DNA from: Akebia trifoliata
Lineage: Eukaryota > Streptophyta > Magnoliopsida > Ranunculales > Lardizabalaceae
Reading direction: 5' to 3'
Length of the DNA stretch: 64,000 nucleotides
Assembly (NCBI GenBank): GCA_017979445.1
Contig: CM030717.1
Location: forward strand, 21,625,288 to 21,689,287
The position numbers and the translations under genes were made by a program. Positions 22,720 to 36,183 of the stretch are shown here, piece by piece (position 1 is the stretch's first letter; every line of letters starts with the position of its first letter). The notes beneath the pieces were generated by a model, which saw only the letters and a program-made list of their open reading frames with translations, was not told the DNA's origin and did no database searches.

Positions 22720-24599
22720 ATGCGCTGGAAAAATATCAGCAATACTAAAGTTGGAGTTTTGTTTTTTGAGAAGAAAAAAAAACATGAGATCCATTTTGAT
22801 CAAGAAAAGATGATGTGAGTTCCTCATGGTTAGAAACATCTTTGTTAAATTTTACATTTTACCATTTCTTCTTCTACAATCAAGACTAGATGGTGGATGA
22901 TGTAATGTCTTAGAAATCCATTATTTATTTCGAGGAATTCTAATTGATGATTAAGTTTGGTGAGTTCAAAATAAAAAAAATTTAGAAAATAATTCTTGAA
23001 AATTTGAGAACACCATTAGGTTCGTATTGAAAAATTATCTAAAATAAATTATGTGTTGGTAAAAATCGAAGCTTGGGACATAAACTTTTAAATAAAAAAT
23101 TAAATAAATTTGAAAATGATTTTTACACCTTTAAGTCACTACAAATACCAAACTTATTAGAAATTTATAGATTTTTCATTTTCTTATCAAAAAACAAACC
23201 CTAACCCTAACCTTCCTAGAGATATGTGAATCAATTCGAGGACTATAGAGTAAGATTCAATATTTGACGAAAGAGAAGAAAATTTTTCTCTCATTAAGGG
23301 CTTCGTGTGGATCCAAGGAGTTTATGATGTCGTTGAAGAGGAAAAAATGAAAAGAGAACAAAGAGGGATATTGGGAGTTGATCTCGGACCCAGTACATCA
23401 TAGAAGACGATAAACATGTAACAACTCTTCCCTCTTACCCTTTAATAGTTAAGTTTTAGTAGAAAATCATTTTACATCAAAGAACTAGATTTGAGTTTAA
23501 ATCTAGGGGCACATTCTTCAAACCATGCATAATTAGATGGTTTTAATCCTTAATCTTATTTTTAATTTATAAATCATGTGTTAAAAGTTAAAAAAAGATT
23601 AAATCTATTAGTTTTATGATCATGAAAAGTTAAAAGAACATTGGAAAGGATTGTGGGGGAGTTTAGGGTGAAACCAAAGAAGAAAATGAAAAATTATTAC
23701 ACTCGATAGACCCAACATTACTCGTTCAATCCAGCTCGATTGACCTACCCATCATCTCACGAAAGATTGTAAAATGCACTTCCCTCAAGTTCGATTGACC
23801 CAAGAAAAGTTTGATCAACTGACTTACCTTGATCACACGACCTATCGCCCCAACAACTCCTAAATTTGATCATCCGATCCTACGTTGAAATGCCCAATTT
23901 AACTTATTTTCAACACAATTTTCCCTACCACTATGTGTACTTCCCACCACCACCTTATTTTTATTAAAAATATTTAAGTAAATATCATATTTAAGTCCCC
24001 ATTTGAGAATAATGAGAATGTTTAAAATTCAAATATCTATTTATCAAAATCTAATTTTTCGTTCTAAGAACAAAACATAATTTACGACATTTAGAGAACT
24101 TTGAAAAATCACTTTTTCAATACTTTGTTAAATTTTCACAACTTTTCACAATTTTAACTATTTATGATTTTATCATAGTTTCTAGTTCTTTTTTCACTCA
24201 ACCAAGACTAAATATAGAATTAGTTGATACCTTAGAAACACAAACACTTTCTAGAAAATATATACTTTAACAGATACGTAGGAAGATAGAGGTTTTATCG
24301 ATGGATTTATGAACAGATAGAAAGAAATTATGTTCTCGACTGATTGATAAGACATTGTCTCCAAACTTATACAATGACTATGTCACATGGTGTATGATAG
24401 ATAGATAGATGGATGGGTATCTCACATTCCCATGATCACATGAGATATAATTAATGGATGTATTGACTGACAGATAGATGTTACTGGAGAAAATTATCAT
24501 ATCTTGTTTGTATTTTCAATATAAAGAAACTATATATATATATATATATATATTTATTAGAAAAAAATCATAGAAAACCTAGAAAGAGTAATGTCTTGT
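22720..24599. other. AT-rich sequence, no gene seen
   Basis: Nothing coding is supported. A short ACCCTAACCCTAACC string occurs near 23208 and a GATA-type microsatellite near 24404-24420. Parts resemble the LTR family found further right but could not be aligned convincingly. Confidence 0.5.
24529..24553. repeat. (TA)n microsatellite
   Basis: About twelve TA units. Similar TA tracts occur at 26924-26950 and 34091-34120, at the same position inside two LTR copies. Confidence 0.9.
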
Positions 24600-25060
24600 T
24601 ATACTTCCGAAAGCAGCAGGTTAATATAGGATAACACTTAATATTCTACTATCTTAAGTAGTATGGGATACCTTAAAGTATAATATAACTCGTAGGATCC
24701 AAGAATTTCTCCTCTTATTTCTTAAGAAACATTTAATTGTAAAGACGGTATTTATATAACTTAGAGATAGTCTAAGGTTCACACGTATTACCTTTTGATA
24801 AGTTTAGGACTTGAAAAGTTTCTCTTAGATTAGTTAGTAATCACTAAGAGTCTGTAGTCATCAAACGTCAACCTTACCGTTAGTTGAACTTAGTATTGGG
24901 TTCTTGGTCAACCATCAGCTTGAACTAGATAAATGGTCACCTAACTATGGTGTGTTAGACCGATCAGAAAATCAGATAAGTGCAATGGAATTCCATATCG
25001 AAAGTTAAGTATTTGAATATCGATTTGTCATAGCTGATACGATTATATTGGCATGTCCCT
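24600..25060 (+). repeat. Diverged LTR fragment of the solo-LTR family
   Basis: Shares ordered blocks with the 3' part of the solo LTR at 32442-35399: TTAGT-(n)-ATCACTAA, GAAC(T/A)AGATAAATGGTCA and GACCGA-CA-AAAATCAG. Heavily decayed. Confidence 0.4.
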
Positions 25061-25177
25061 CAATACTCTTATTGATTACACCGTCGAGTATGTATTATGC
25101 ATCTCCTTATCGTATGTCGATGGATGAGAATTTTACTTTAAAAATATGATTAATTTATTATATTTTTACATGATATG

Positions 25178-26918
25178 TGTAAAATCCCAAGTTTCGATTC
25201 GTATCTCGAGTAAAATAAATAGTGAAAATTTGATAAAATTCTGAAAATGGGAATTAGGATAAAACTTTAGGATATTTTTGATTAATTTTAATAAAATCTA
25301 ACCTCCCTGTTGGATTCAAAATGATCGAAAAACATATTTTTGTCTATAAACACACTCAAGTGCGAGTCCAAATAGAAAAGTTACAAAATCCTCAATTTTC
25401 GAGTCGGACCAAGCTAAAATAATGACTTTTTGCTAGAGTAAGAATTTTTAAAATTTGATCATACCATTGGATTCATAACAAAAAATTATAGAAAATGAAC
25501 TATTTACTTATTATTTTTGGAGACCAAAAATTAAAAATATCATCAAAAACGAATATAACATTAATTTTAGGGTCCCATTGGGCCAAAAAAGTAAATTTTT
25601 GTTAAAGATATAATTTATAGAATTTGACTCTACCATTAGATCCAAAATTAAAAATTAGATAAACTAGAGTATTCATGCTTCACTTTTGGAGTCCGGACAG
25701 TCAAGTTATCATCGAATGAAATAATAGGTAAAATACTGATTTCGTCCCACACTTATATAAATAATTCTTTTTAATAAAAAAATACTATTCATCATCATTT
25801 TAAATAGACCAAAACTAGCCAACGGATTTTGATGAAAATAATTTTGGTTTTCTTCCAAATTTCAGACTCAGATTCGTCTCGAACAATCCCTCTTTGACCT
25901 CCAACGTAGAAAAAAAAATTGTTCGTAGCCTCGTCTTCTACAAAATACACCCAATTTCCTTTTGTTTTCTCTCCATTTTCACCATGTATTGTCAAAAATC
26001 AGTCGTATATAATACGGGGGGTTTCGAAACTTCGACCCTAGATTTCATTTATTTTGAAGTCAAACCGTCTTCCGTCGCAAAAGGGAGAAATGACAATGGC
26101 ATTAAGATCTTCGAAACCACCAAGTAAAATTTAAAAATTAGTCACCTTGAAGTTCGATCAGCCTCAATTTTTGTGTCGATTATCTCGATTTCTGCGTACG
26201 AACTTTAATTTTTTTGCATAGAGATAGTAAGGAATTTTCAATTTCTATTAGTAATCGTAAATTGTGAAAATTGCATTTAGGATTTTATCAAAAATTTGTA
26301 ATGTGTTTTCAAAAATATAGAATTCAATTGATTATTTCAAATTTATGTCAGAACTTGCATATTTGATAAGTTTAATTGTATTTTATAACAAATTATACAT
26401 GGATAAGATATTTCACCGGGTTTTGTACTGGCTAGTTGGGTTTTGTGCATTACTTGGACCACCTGTTGATATAAGTTTTGTAATTTTTTAATTTAATTGA
26501 TAAAAAATGAATTTTTAAGGTTTGAAAAATATTTTAATAATCAATGAACTCATATTGAGTTGATGAATGTCGGAGAATGAATATCGTATTCGAAAGATTA
26601 AAAACTATAAAAATCAGAAAATGAGAAAAAAGGTATGAAACGGTAAAATATCATAATCACACCCGAGGGGTGATGCTTATTTTTTACATTGTGATGCTAC
26701 GTATGGGTTGATGAACGGATATCCAGGAATAATGATATTTGTTGCATGTTTATTTATTTTCTGTTAACGTGAAGCGCTGGTTACTTTTCTGTTCTGTTAG
26801 TTATTTTAGGCCGTGTAGCCACAATTGCATGGTAGAAAACTAGATATCCATTATCAACTCTGTGATGTTAATTTCTTATTTATTTTTAAAGAAAATTTCT
26901 TAATTATTTTTAAAGAAA

Positions 26919-26954
<36 letters not shown>

Positions 26955-27437
26955 TATTTTGTGAACTGTTAAAGAGTTTGCGAATACTTGAAGAGATAGT
27001 CTATCATATCATCCGGAGTGATATATTATCCTGGGATGTACGGTAGGGACAAACAAACTCATACGTGGTATGGGACGCGTATAAGAGTGGAGTCACAACT
27101 GGAATCCGGGTTTATTCATCTCTATTTTTACTAATGAACTTGTAATGTAAAGGTGGTCGTATACGAATAGATTGTATATTTGGGAATCATATGCACACCT
27201 GATAGGCATAGATGAAGATAATTAGTCAGTGATCACTAACAATCTATAGTAGTTGAATGTTTTGACACATGAAAAAGAGACCCATTGCTTACAGTCACGT
27301 CAAACGACCAGTCTGAGTTAGATAAATGGTCAATCAAGCATGGTAAGTGTAGTGACCAACCACAAAATCAGGAACTAAAAATCAATAATGAATTGTAACA
27401 TCATGTCCCAACTGGAAGCAATCCAGTCATGAATCCA
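25178..27437 (+). repeat. 3'-truncated LTR of the solo-LTR family
   Basis: Starts TGTAAAATCCCAAGTTT, matching the solo LTR start TGTAATACCCCGAGTTT, and is colinear with it through the TA tract, the TGGTATGGGACGCGTAT block and CACAAAATCAGGAACTAAAA. Homology stops at about 27437 where the solo LTR continues for several hundred bases more. Non-coding. Confidence 0.75.
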
Positions 27438-28734
27438 AAAAAGTAGTATTTTTTTATCAATTCTAATTTGATATTTATTCGATTTGATAAAAATATATTT
27501 AAGATTTAATGTACATTACATATATAAATATCATCTATAGTATTTTATATTCAAATACATTATAATATTTTAAATTCAAACACCTCCGACACAAACTACC
27601 ATCAAACAAAAGCAATAAAAAGAAAATTGAAAAATAGAGTAAGAAAGAGTTTCAAAAGAAGGGTGACTACTTACATGATATAGAGAAAACAGTACAATGA
27701 AAGTTTAGGAGATTTGGTTCTCTGGGTTCAACCAAATACTATAAATCAAATTTTCTGAAAAAAAAATTAAATAAATTCGAATTAGTGTTGTATCCTAACG
27801 ATAAAAAAAATTCATTCAAAACCAATTGATATAGAGAAAAGGGGAAAAATAAAAATTACCTATTCCAACTCTTGACAGATTTGGATTTTGAAAAAAAAAA
27901 ACCCTCATTTCTTCTTCTTCAACCTTGAGAAATCGTTAGAGAATGGAAGCATTAGAGAATGGGATGGATATATATATATATATAGTGGGAATGGGAGAGA
28001 GGGAAGGAGGAGAAGAGAAAATGAAAAACTTACCGTCAAATTAGAAACCGCGAAGGAGCCATATTGAAAATGCCTCAATTCATCATCTCTGTAATGATGG
28101 AGTCTCAATTTGGGATTTCTAATGGTGGTTCACAAAATGGCTGTTGGAAACACCTCCCAACCATTTATTGTATCGCCTATCTCGACGATTCATTAAAATC
28201 ACCTCAGATTTTGCCATTAAACTAGCATCACTTCTTCTTTCTTCAGAGATGTTTCCATTGGAATCACCTCCAATCGATCTACGTTGGATCTTCCACGGCG
28301 TTTCCATCGAAGCTGCCTCCAAAACCTCATTTCATTCGGCTTATGTCAATGCTTCAACCGCCCCAATTATCAACCTCTAAAAGTCCTAATTTTTGTAGTG
28401 AGGTGAGTAGATTTAATGGACGTGGTTGTTCCTCAAGTAAGATAGAGGGCATGATCAACCCTGAAAATGATATCAAGCATGATCGTTCCGAGGAGTGGTG
28501 GGTGATCACTGCAAAAAGAAAAAAAAGATTGGACGTGGTCATTCCAAAGGGAGTTGGGCGTGATCATTCAGGAATGAGGGATAGGGTGCACTCTGGGATG
28601 TATTCCACATACATGAAATGTTGATTTTTTTTGTTTATTGTTTGACAAGAGATGAGTTTAAGCTTTACATTTCAAAAGAAAATTATTTTTCATGTAATGT
28701 AATGTAAATGAGTTGTATGAGTGTAGAGAACATT
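27438..28734. other. Intergenic, no gene supported
   Basis: Contains a TA tract near 27968-27982 and a T-rich stretch. Short frames at 28119-28624 on both strands have no recognisable domain or splice context. Nothing can be annotated with confidence. Confidence 0.45.
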
Positions 28735-29793
28735 GGGGGGGTTCACATGCCTGGTTTGATAAGCAAGACGAAGACAACTACCTCCATGATCGTGGGAAGT
28801 TTATAGTAATCGATCCATTGACCACCACAATATGGTTCCTCTTGATCATGGGATATCCGGGTCAACGGCCAACCTAAGCCGAGAAAATGAACCACTCAAG
28901 ATGGTGGTCAGGCCAACTGTAGAATTAGACAATAATGTTGCAATCCTTCATTGACAAATTTGGGATCCACAAGTGAAGAATAATGTAGTCGTGAAACCCA
29001 TAACTCTTATCTGATACACCATCATATTTGTAGTAGTTATTTTTGTTGGATATTGATTGTTGAAGTTAAATTGCCTTGGATAAGAAATGTTTTATTCATC
29101 AAGTAAGCAAATAGGAATTAAGTGCAAGCATACTCCGTTTTATCGTTAAACCACTCTAAGATCTAATGAGTTTTCATAAGTATATCAAAAACCTACATTG
29201 ATAACTATCTTGTATGATATGATTTTTAACATGATTAATTAAACACCCGACAACAATTGTAGTACCTTCCGTCTATTGGGTAACATATCTGTTACTCATA
29301 TTTTCTACGCCCTTCCCCAGGTACATGATTCGAAAGACACGTTGAGGACCCAGTTATCAATGGAAATGCCTACCTTGGAGAGTTTTTAGATTAGTCTTAT
29401 CAGGAAGAATATCATTAGGATGTTTGGTGGACGAGTAGTCGATGGATTTGTGAATTGATGAGACAGATGGTCCAAGTTGGCAATATTAGTAATGGTGATA
29501 GAGGATCATCAGAAATTTGGATGTGTGAGTCTTGAGCTTATTTTTAGAAAAATTTTAATAATTAGTTAAATACTTCTAGTTATGTGAAATGTCTGTAAGT
29601 ATTTCACCATTTTGAAGATAAATAAAATTGATGTGATTGTTTCAAAAAATTTATTGCCACTTTGAATTACAATTTTAACATATATCACATACTCAACTTA
29701 TTAAAATATTTAATAATCAGTGGGTCACATTTCTTTTCTAACGTATCCTTGTTGGAGACATTACGTGTCAGGTTATGTCCCTAGAGGAGGCAT
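28735..29793 (+). repeat. 5'-truncated LTR relic of the solo-LTR family
   Basis: Begins at a block matching TTCACATGCctg-TTGATAaGC of the solo LTR (about 34358 onward) and keeps AATGTTG and GGGTAAC-GTTAC landmarks. It ends in GGCATGACA at a distance that matches the solo LTR 3' end. Strongly diverged. Confidence 0.45.
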
Positions 29794-30608
29794 GACAAGG
29801 TCCCACCGTAAACTATTACGTAACATAGTCAAAATACTTACTAAATATCTATAAAATTTTCTAGAGCAAATAGCTCCACAAATCTTTCTAATCTATTGGT
29901 TACCTCTTTAAAAACAACTTCAAGAGAAAAAAATGACTTGCAGGCAACAACTACAGGTGAGCTATCCATCCCTCTCTCTTTTTATCTCCCCTTTATATCC
30001 TTAAACACCTCTAAACTCAAGCTAGGTTACGTGTCATCGATTCTCGATCTCTTTTCCTACTGGTACATTATTCAATCAGTTCTCCACTCTTGAGCTCTCT
30101 CTTTCGATATCTTTATGTTGTTGGGTAGATTTTATATTTCAATTTTTCATAGTTTTGGAGATTTCAATCTCTCTAGTTTTTTAATTAGAATTGGTACATT
30201 ATCTTTTAAATTTTGGATTCGATTCATTATCTTCATTCTTTTACTTCCATTAATGCAAATTTCATTTGTCATGTTTAGGGTTTTGAGTTTAAGTCTTCCC
30301 AAGATCTCATTTATGAGAAATCTATAAATTTTGATTTGACTTGATATGGTATTTGATTGCATTGTTGTCACGATAAAGCTTAATTGTAGTTTTTAAGTTT
30401 CGTTTCAAGGCCTTCTAAAAACAACCACTTGACATGATTTCTCACAATGAATCAATAATCCTTAGAAATGATAAGAAATCTCTAGAACCTCTTAAAATAC
30501 CCAATCTAAACCGTAAAAATCTATTACGTGGCTACCTACTTTTCTTCACTGTAAGTTGCGATTAATATTTCAATTGTCAATATGTGTTTGGAATTTGAAT
30601 CAATTCTA

Positions 30609-31790
30609 ATATTCATAATAAAAATTTGTAGATGGAAGATTGGAATAGTGAAAGTGCAAGACACAAATGAGTTGTCGTAATAGCCTCTGCACATATTGAG
30701 TTTGTTGTAGTTGTGATTGTTTCCAATCACATTTTTGATATACCGAGAGAGCCCCACTTTAATAAGGATGCAAAGATACAAGAATACCTGGACTCGATCA
30801 AGTATAACGATCACAAATGTCGAGCTAATTTTATGAATGGGGGTCAATACAATTCACAATTTTTGTAAACTGATAAGAAATAAAAGAATTATAAAGTGAA
30901 AGAACTGGTAATACGATTTCTGCATTTGATTGGACATAATGTATAATATAAAGTGTTAACATGACGATTTTATCGATCTTAAGAGACTATCAGCAAATAA
31001 TTCAATTAGACTTTAAAATTTCTTCTTCGACTATATAAGTGTTTGGTAAAAGATCATGAAGTCGTAGTCTACAAAGGTAGGACCCCATTAGAAATTATCT
31101 CCAACACTTGATTTATATCATATTTTAAGGTAAATACATAAATTACAATCTTCTAAAAATTATTCTTTAAGAGTAGATAATAATATGTAGTATTGTTCTA
31201 AGATTGTGTTTGTGCATTAGATGGGACATATATTGTAGCAACTACGTCAGAAGAATAACAAGATAGATTTCAAGGTAGAAAGGGTAGGACCATACAAAAT
31301 GTGTTGACAACATGTTTCTTTCGATTTAAAGTTTACTTTCATCCTTGCTGGATGGGAAAGAACTACATATGACTAAAAGTGTTGGATGAATGCCCTTATG
31401 TGAAGTAAAACATTCACATTCCTTTTAGATTTTTTAGAATATTTTTTTAAAGATTAAGTTATATAATATTAATAATGAACTATTAAAACCTTAGATATTA
31501 TTTTATGTAGGAAAATATTACCTCGTGATTGTTGGTTATACCAAACAACTTGGATTTCTTATCCCTTATCGTAATACAAGATATTACATTAACGAGCACA
31601 AAAGACGTACTCCAGAAAATAAAAAGGAAATATTCAACAAATGAAATTCACAACTTCAAAATGCAATCGAGAGAGTATTTGAAGTTGTCAAGAAATGATG
31701 GCCCATACTACATAGTCACATTACCTATTTAGAATTTAATTGAAGATTGTGATTGCTTATCTTATAGTGAATAATCATATTATGGGCGAT
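30609..31790 (+). pseudogene. Decayed PIF/Harbinger DDE transposase
   Basis: Stop-riddled sequence in which ordered blocks of plant Harbinger transposases (DDE_Tnp_4 family) can be read: REPHFNKDAKIQEYL (~30750), FLHLIGHNV then YRS-ETISK-FN (~30925-31010), LDGTYIVATTSEE (~31217-31260) with the first catalytic Asp, YYLVIVGYTKQLGFLIPYRN (~31518), and NAIERVFEVVKK (~31660) holding the catalytic Glu. The usual DAGY motif reads VGY here. It cannot make a working transposase. The neighbouring Myb/SANT gene fits the two-gene layout of Harbinger elements. Confidence 0.75.
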
Positions 31791-32169
31791 TGATCTAAGT
31801 GATCCACTATTAGAAGAAGATTTAGAGTTTCAAAATTCTTCTGAAAATGTTGATAAAATTAGAATCAATACGCTCGTTAGCACTCAGACTGCTCATGGAC
31901 TAAATATTTTTAGATGAGTTCAATTTAAAGATAATGCAACACAACAAATATTTAATGATTTTAAAAGTCGTCAGTGAATTTTGAATGTCAATCTTTGTAA
32001 AATTTTTGAAACATGTAAACAATTTTTATCAATTTAATAGTTAATTTCAGTTATCTTTTTATATTAATTATTTGTAATTATTTGTTTTATTAACAATTAT
32101 TGATGGTTTTTGTTAGATTTGTTTGTTAATGATTATTGTTGAAAATATTTATAATGATGATTATTATAC

Positions 32170-34087
32170 ATGAATTCTGAGGCAAACGAAGAAAAATGTG
32201 ATGTGAATTTCAAAAGTCAATTGAGATGGTATATTAGCATGGATAATATTTTAAAAGAAATATTGTTCGAAGATGCAAGGCAAGGGAAGAAGATTGGCAA
32301 TCATTCAAATAATAGTACTTTGACACCTATCATTTCCATCATGTTTGAAAGATATCGACAACCTCTTATAAAAATAAATATAGAAAATCATTTACGTACT
32401 ATGAAGACAGATTACAAGAACTTTTTAAGTTAAATGGTAAGTGTAATACCCCGAGTTTTTAACTCGTATCCCAGAGAAAGAATCATCTATTTCCCAACCT
32501 AAGGGTTTCGACTCATTCTCTTCAAGATCCGTTGAGAACAAGGCCGAGTTGAACCTCGACAAGGAAGGCAAAGTTGTTGGGTATGACAAGATCTATAACC
32601 TTACTATCGTTGTTTGTCCATTCTCGTTCGTCTTCCCCATCCTTCATAAAAAATTAGTCGTGTAGTTCGAGTGAATCTTAACACATTCCATCCAAGGGCT
32701 TCATCGAGTTATGAGTTAGATCTATCTTTTATCATAGAGGGAAAATAAGAGTATCATCAACGAGAAACTTTGCCAACCATCGTTAGTTCGCAACCAAATC
32801 CACTCCACCTCGAGTTCCTCGCCATCAATCCGTGATTTCTGAGCTAGCTCATCACCTTCGACAATTACAAATCAAGTAGGGGATTTTCGATTCCTAGTAG
32901 TAACCATAGATTTCAAAACATGCATATAAGAATGTTTATCGAACATATCTTGCATCTATGAATAGTAGAAATACTTTAGTTGATTTTCAATTCATGTTTA
33001 GAATTAGAGATTTGATGTGTTTTTATCAAGTTTTAACATTAATTTTATGGGTGGGTCAAAGGATTCAAAGAACGGAATGAAAACTCAAAAAACTAATCGA
33101 AATATCAAATTTTGAGCAAGCTGGTACTTGTTGACGGTACCACCATCAGAAGGTAATGACGCCGCCGTCAGAAATTTTTTGGCCAAAATTGAATTTTGGC
33201 TTTTGGGTTGCTCATCTCATAGCTTCTAAATGTTTTCCCACCCTTTATTTCATTAAAAATGTCATTTTTAATTTTTTACTTTCTATTTACTTTAAGTTCA
33301 AGGTTTTACCCCCTCATTTCGAAACAATGGGAATGATTTTAAGATCCAAATATCAAAGGATTAAAATTCAAATTTTGGTTTCAAGAACAAAACATAATTT
33401 TTTACGTTTTCATCAAATTTTCAAAAGTTAATATCTTTTGTGTTACTTTGAATTAACGTATAAAAATTACATGGTGTTGAATCTCGTGTTTAAGGTTTTC
33501 ATTTTCAAAAATCTGTTTTCAATTTCAAGAATTTTGAAAATTGAGTTTCCAACACTTAGCCAAATTTTCACCAGTTTTTTCAATTTTGACAATTTTACTT
33601 CGTGAACTATTGGGATCCCGTTTTAACTAAAATTTGATAGTTTTTTCGATCGAATGATTAAAATGAATTTGAAAGTTTGAAAAAGAAAGGTTTGATTTGA
33701 AAATTTGAAAAGTGAAAATATCGAAAAAATGGGATGTCACACCCTGTGAACATGTCGAACTGGGTTCGTAATCAGTTGGGATAGTAGTGTGGTAGTAATG
33801 ATACACATGGCAAGCTCCATAAACTGTCACATGGCTGCGGGGTAGGAAATACGGCCAAAGAGTAATGTCTATATTTTACATTGTTGTGTTGTGTGTTGGT
33901 TGGTGAACGAAAATTCCAGTGATAATGATTATGTTTGCATGTTTATTTAAATTCCGTTAGCACAAGACACTAACTTATATTTTCGTTCAGTTATTTATTT
34001 TAGGCCAGTGGGCCACTGTTGCATGATAGGAACTGGATATCTATTCCCAATCTTGTAATGTAAATTTCTTTTTTATTTTTAAAGAAA

Positions 34088-34126
<39 letters not shown>

Positions 34127-36183
34127 TATTGTGAGCTGTTAAGAGCTTGTGAATGTCTGAAGGGATAATGCGTTTTATCATCCAAAATGATGCACTATCT
34201 TATGATGTACGATAGGGACAACCAAGCTCATATGTGGTATGGGACGCGTATGAGAGTGAAGTCACAACTGGAATCCTAGTCTATTCTTCCCTATCTTTAC
34301 CAGTGAACTTTTATTGTAAAGGTGATCATATATGAATGGAGTTGTATACTTTGGGAATCACATGCACGCCTGATAGGCATAGATGAAGATGATTAGTCAG
34401 TGATCACTAACAATCTAAAGTAATCGAATGTTCTGACACATCAAAAAAAGATTCATTGCTTATGGTCATGTTAAACAGCCCGTCTGAACAGAATAAATGG
34501 TCATCCAATGTGGTAAGCGCAACGACCGACCACAAAATCAGGAACTAAAAATCAGAAAAATGTTGTAACATCATGTCTTGACTGGAAGCGATTCAGTCGT
34601 GAATCCCAACTCTCTAATTCCATTACTCCACCATTGTGTAATATGTACATGTTATTTCTATTTTGAATTATCAATTAAAAAGCATGTTTACTATTTCAAT
34701 GTTGTCAATTATATTTATATATGAAAATATATAGTGAGTATTGATGACTGATGTTATATAGACCTTTAAATTGTTTAGTTGCTCATCCCTAACTATAAGT
34801 ACCAGTCAACGTAGTTAAATTTATAAGAATTTTGCATGTATTGAAATGATTCAATATGATTACTCAATCACGTTAGGTAAAGTTATTAGCAAGAATTTTT
34901 TGTGGACTTACTGGGTAACCATTGTTACTTACCCTTTCCTTTCATTTTTTTAGTTATAGAGCCTGCAGCTAGTGAGGCGAGTGTAAAATCATCAGTCAAG
35001 GAATATCTGGTTGGTCAGATCAACGACCAGAGTTCGCTACCTAGTGAGAATTGAAACTATTTCCACTAGGAGTCATTTCGTCCAGGGGGTGTATATAGTT
35101 TTTGGGCAGAGTGATAAGTCTATGTTAGAGTGATGATAAATTTTTGTAATCCTATATATTATTACCTTTTGCGTAACTCTGATTTAACTCTATACTGTTC
35201 GTAATTTACCATCTTCCCGCATCTTATATACTTTTGGCACATGTTATATACAGGATTTATTGGTTATTAACTTATCAGGTTTTCGAGTTTCGTGGAACGC
35301 TAATATAAACAGAGGGAACCATGTCAAAATTTCAAGATGCCACCTAGTACCTTGAGATTTGACTTTGGACTTTGTGTTAGCATTTGGCGGGATGCTACAG
35401 TAAGAATGGATTTGGATGGGACAACGTCAAGAAGGTCGTGTTAGCCACAGATGATCAATGTGATTAATTTCTACAAAATCCAGTTAAGTATTTATTATAT
35501 TTTAATTTTAATTTCACTTGAATTATTTTTTTAATATGGTGTATGTTTTGCTAAGTTGGTTTATAACATAAAATTTATATTTTTGTATGTTATTTTAAAA
35601 CTGAGACAAGTAGTTCAGGCAATTTCGAGATAGAAAATTACGATATAACTTTGACAAATTATCAGTTGTCATTAGCAGTGATCATGCTATAAGATGTTAT
35701 ACATCTAGAGGTGTGGAATATATGGATTCAAATATAAATGATGGTGGGGATACTACACAACTAGATAAAAGTTTGAAGATATTGAAGAAGATGTTAGTGT
35801 AATGATTGAAAATGATTGTAAAAAATATCATCTTCTACGAAAAAGACACGGAATGTAAAAAGTTACAAATTGTTGAAGATGTTAAGGAGATAATATAAGA
35901 GATTAATGAAAATATGAAGGAATTTAAGAAGACCATTGACCATTTCTCTATTCCAAAGAAGTTGTACGAGGAAGTTATGAAGACAAAAGAATTTAGTGAA
36001 AATTATCTGGAGATAGTTTTTGAAATCATAAGAAAGGATCCCCATAATATAGAAATGCTCGTCGTGAAAAGTGAAAAATACAAAAAAAAAAAGAATTGGA
36101 GTCCTTACATAAGAGATTGGGGAGTTGTAGGAGACTTTTTTTGTTTTTTAATATATGGTTCAACTTATCTTATTAGATTTTGA
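32170..36183 (+). pseudogene. Harbinger Myb/SANT-like gene split by a solo LTR
   Basis: The N-terminal part (32170-32436) encodes a Myb/SANT-like DNA-binding domain with RWYISMDNILKEILFEDARQ and a conserved GNHSN. The frame shifts near a TTTTT run at about 32423-32427, then continues as LNGKNGFGWDNVKKVVLATD across the solo LTR insertion (32442-35399, duplication gtaag). After a stop at about 35464 further blocks follow (FRDRKLRYNFDKLSVVI near 35618, and a C-terminal helical part at 35914-36140). Proteins of this type partner the Harbinger transposase and direct it to element ends. Here it is disabled by insertion, frameshift and stops. Confidence 0.75.
32442..35399 (+). mobile_element. Solo LTR inside the Harbinger Myb/SANT gene
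   Basis: A 2,958-bp insert with TGTAATACC...GATGCTACA ends, flanked by the perfect 5-bp duplication gtaag (32437-32441 and 35400-35404). The interrupted protein reads on across the two sides. No internal retroviral-type genes are present, so it is most simply an LTR left after recombination between two LTRs. Related partial copies lie at 24600-25060, 25178-27437 and 28735-29793. Confidence 0.9.

Noticed and set aside
23205..23222. Telomere-like ACCCTAACCCTAACC
   Set aside because: Only about two and a half units, in AT-rich intergenic DNA; chance occurrence is likely.
27905..28624. Several overlapping short frames on both strands
   Set aside because: No domain, conserved block, splice border or repeat relationship was recognised; probably chance.
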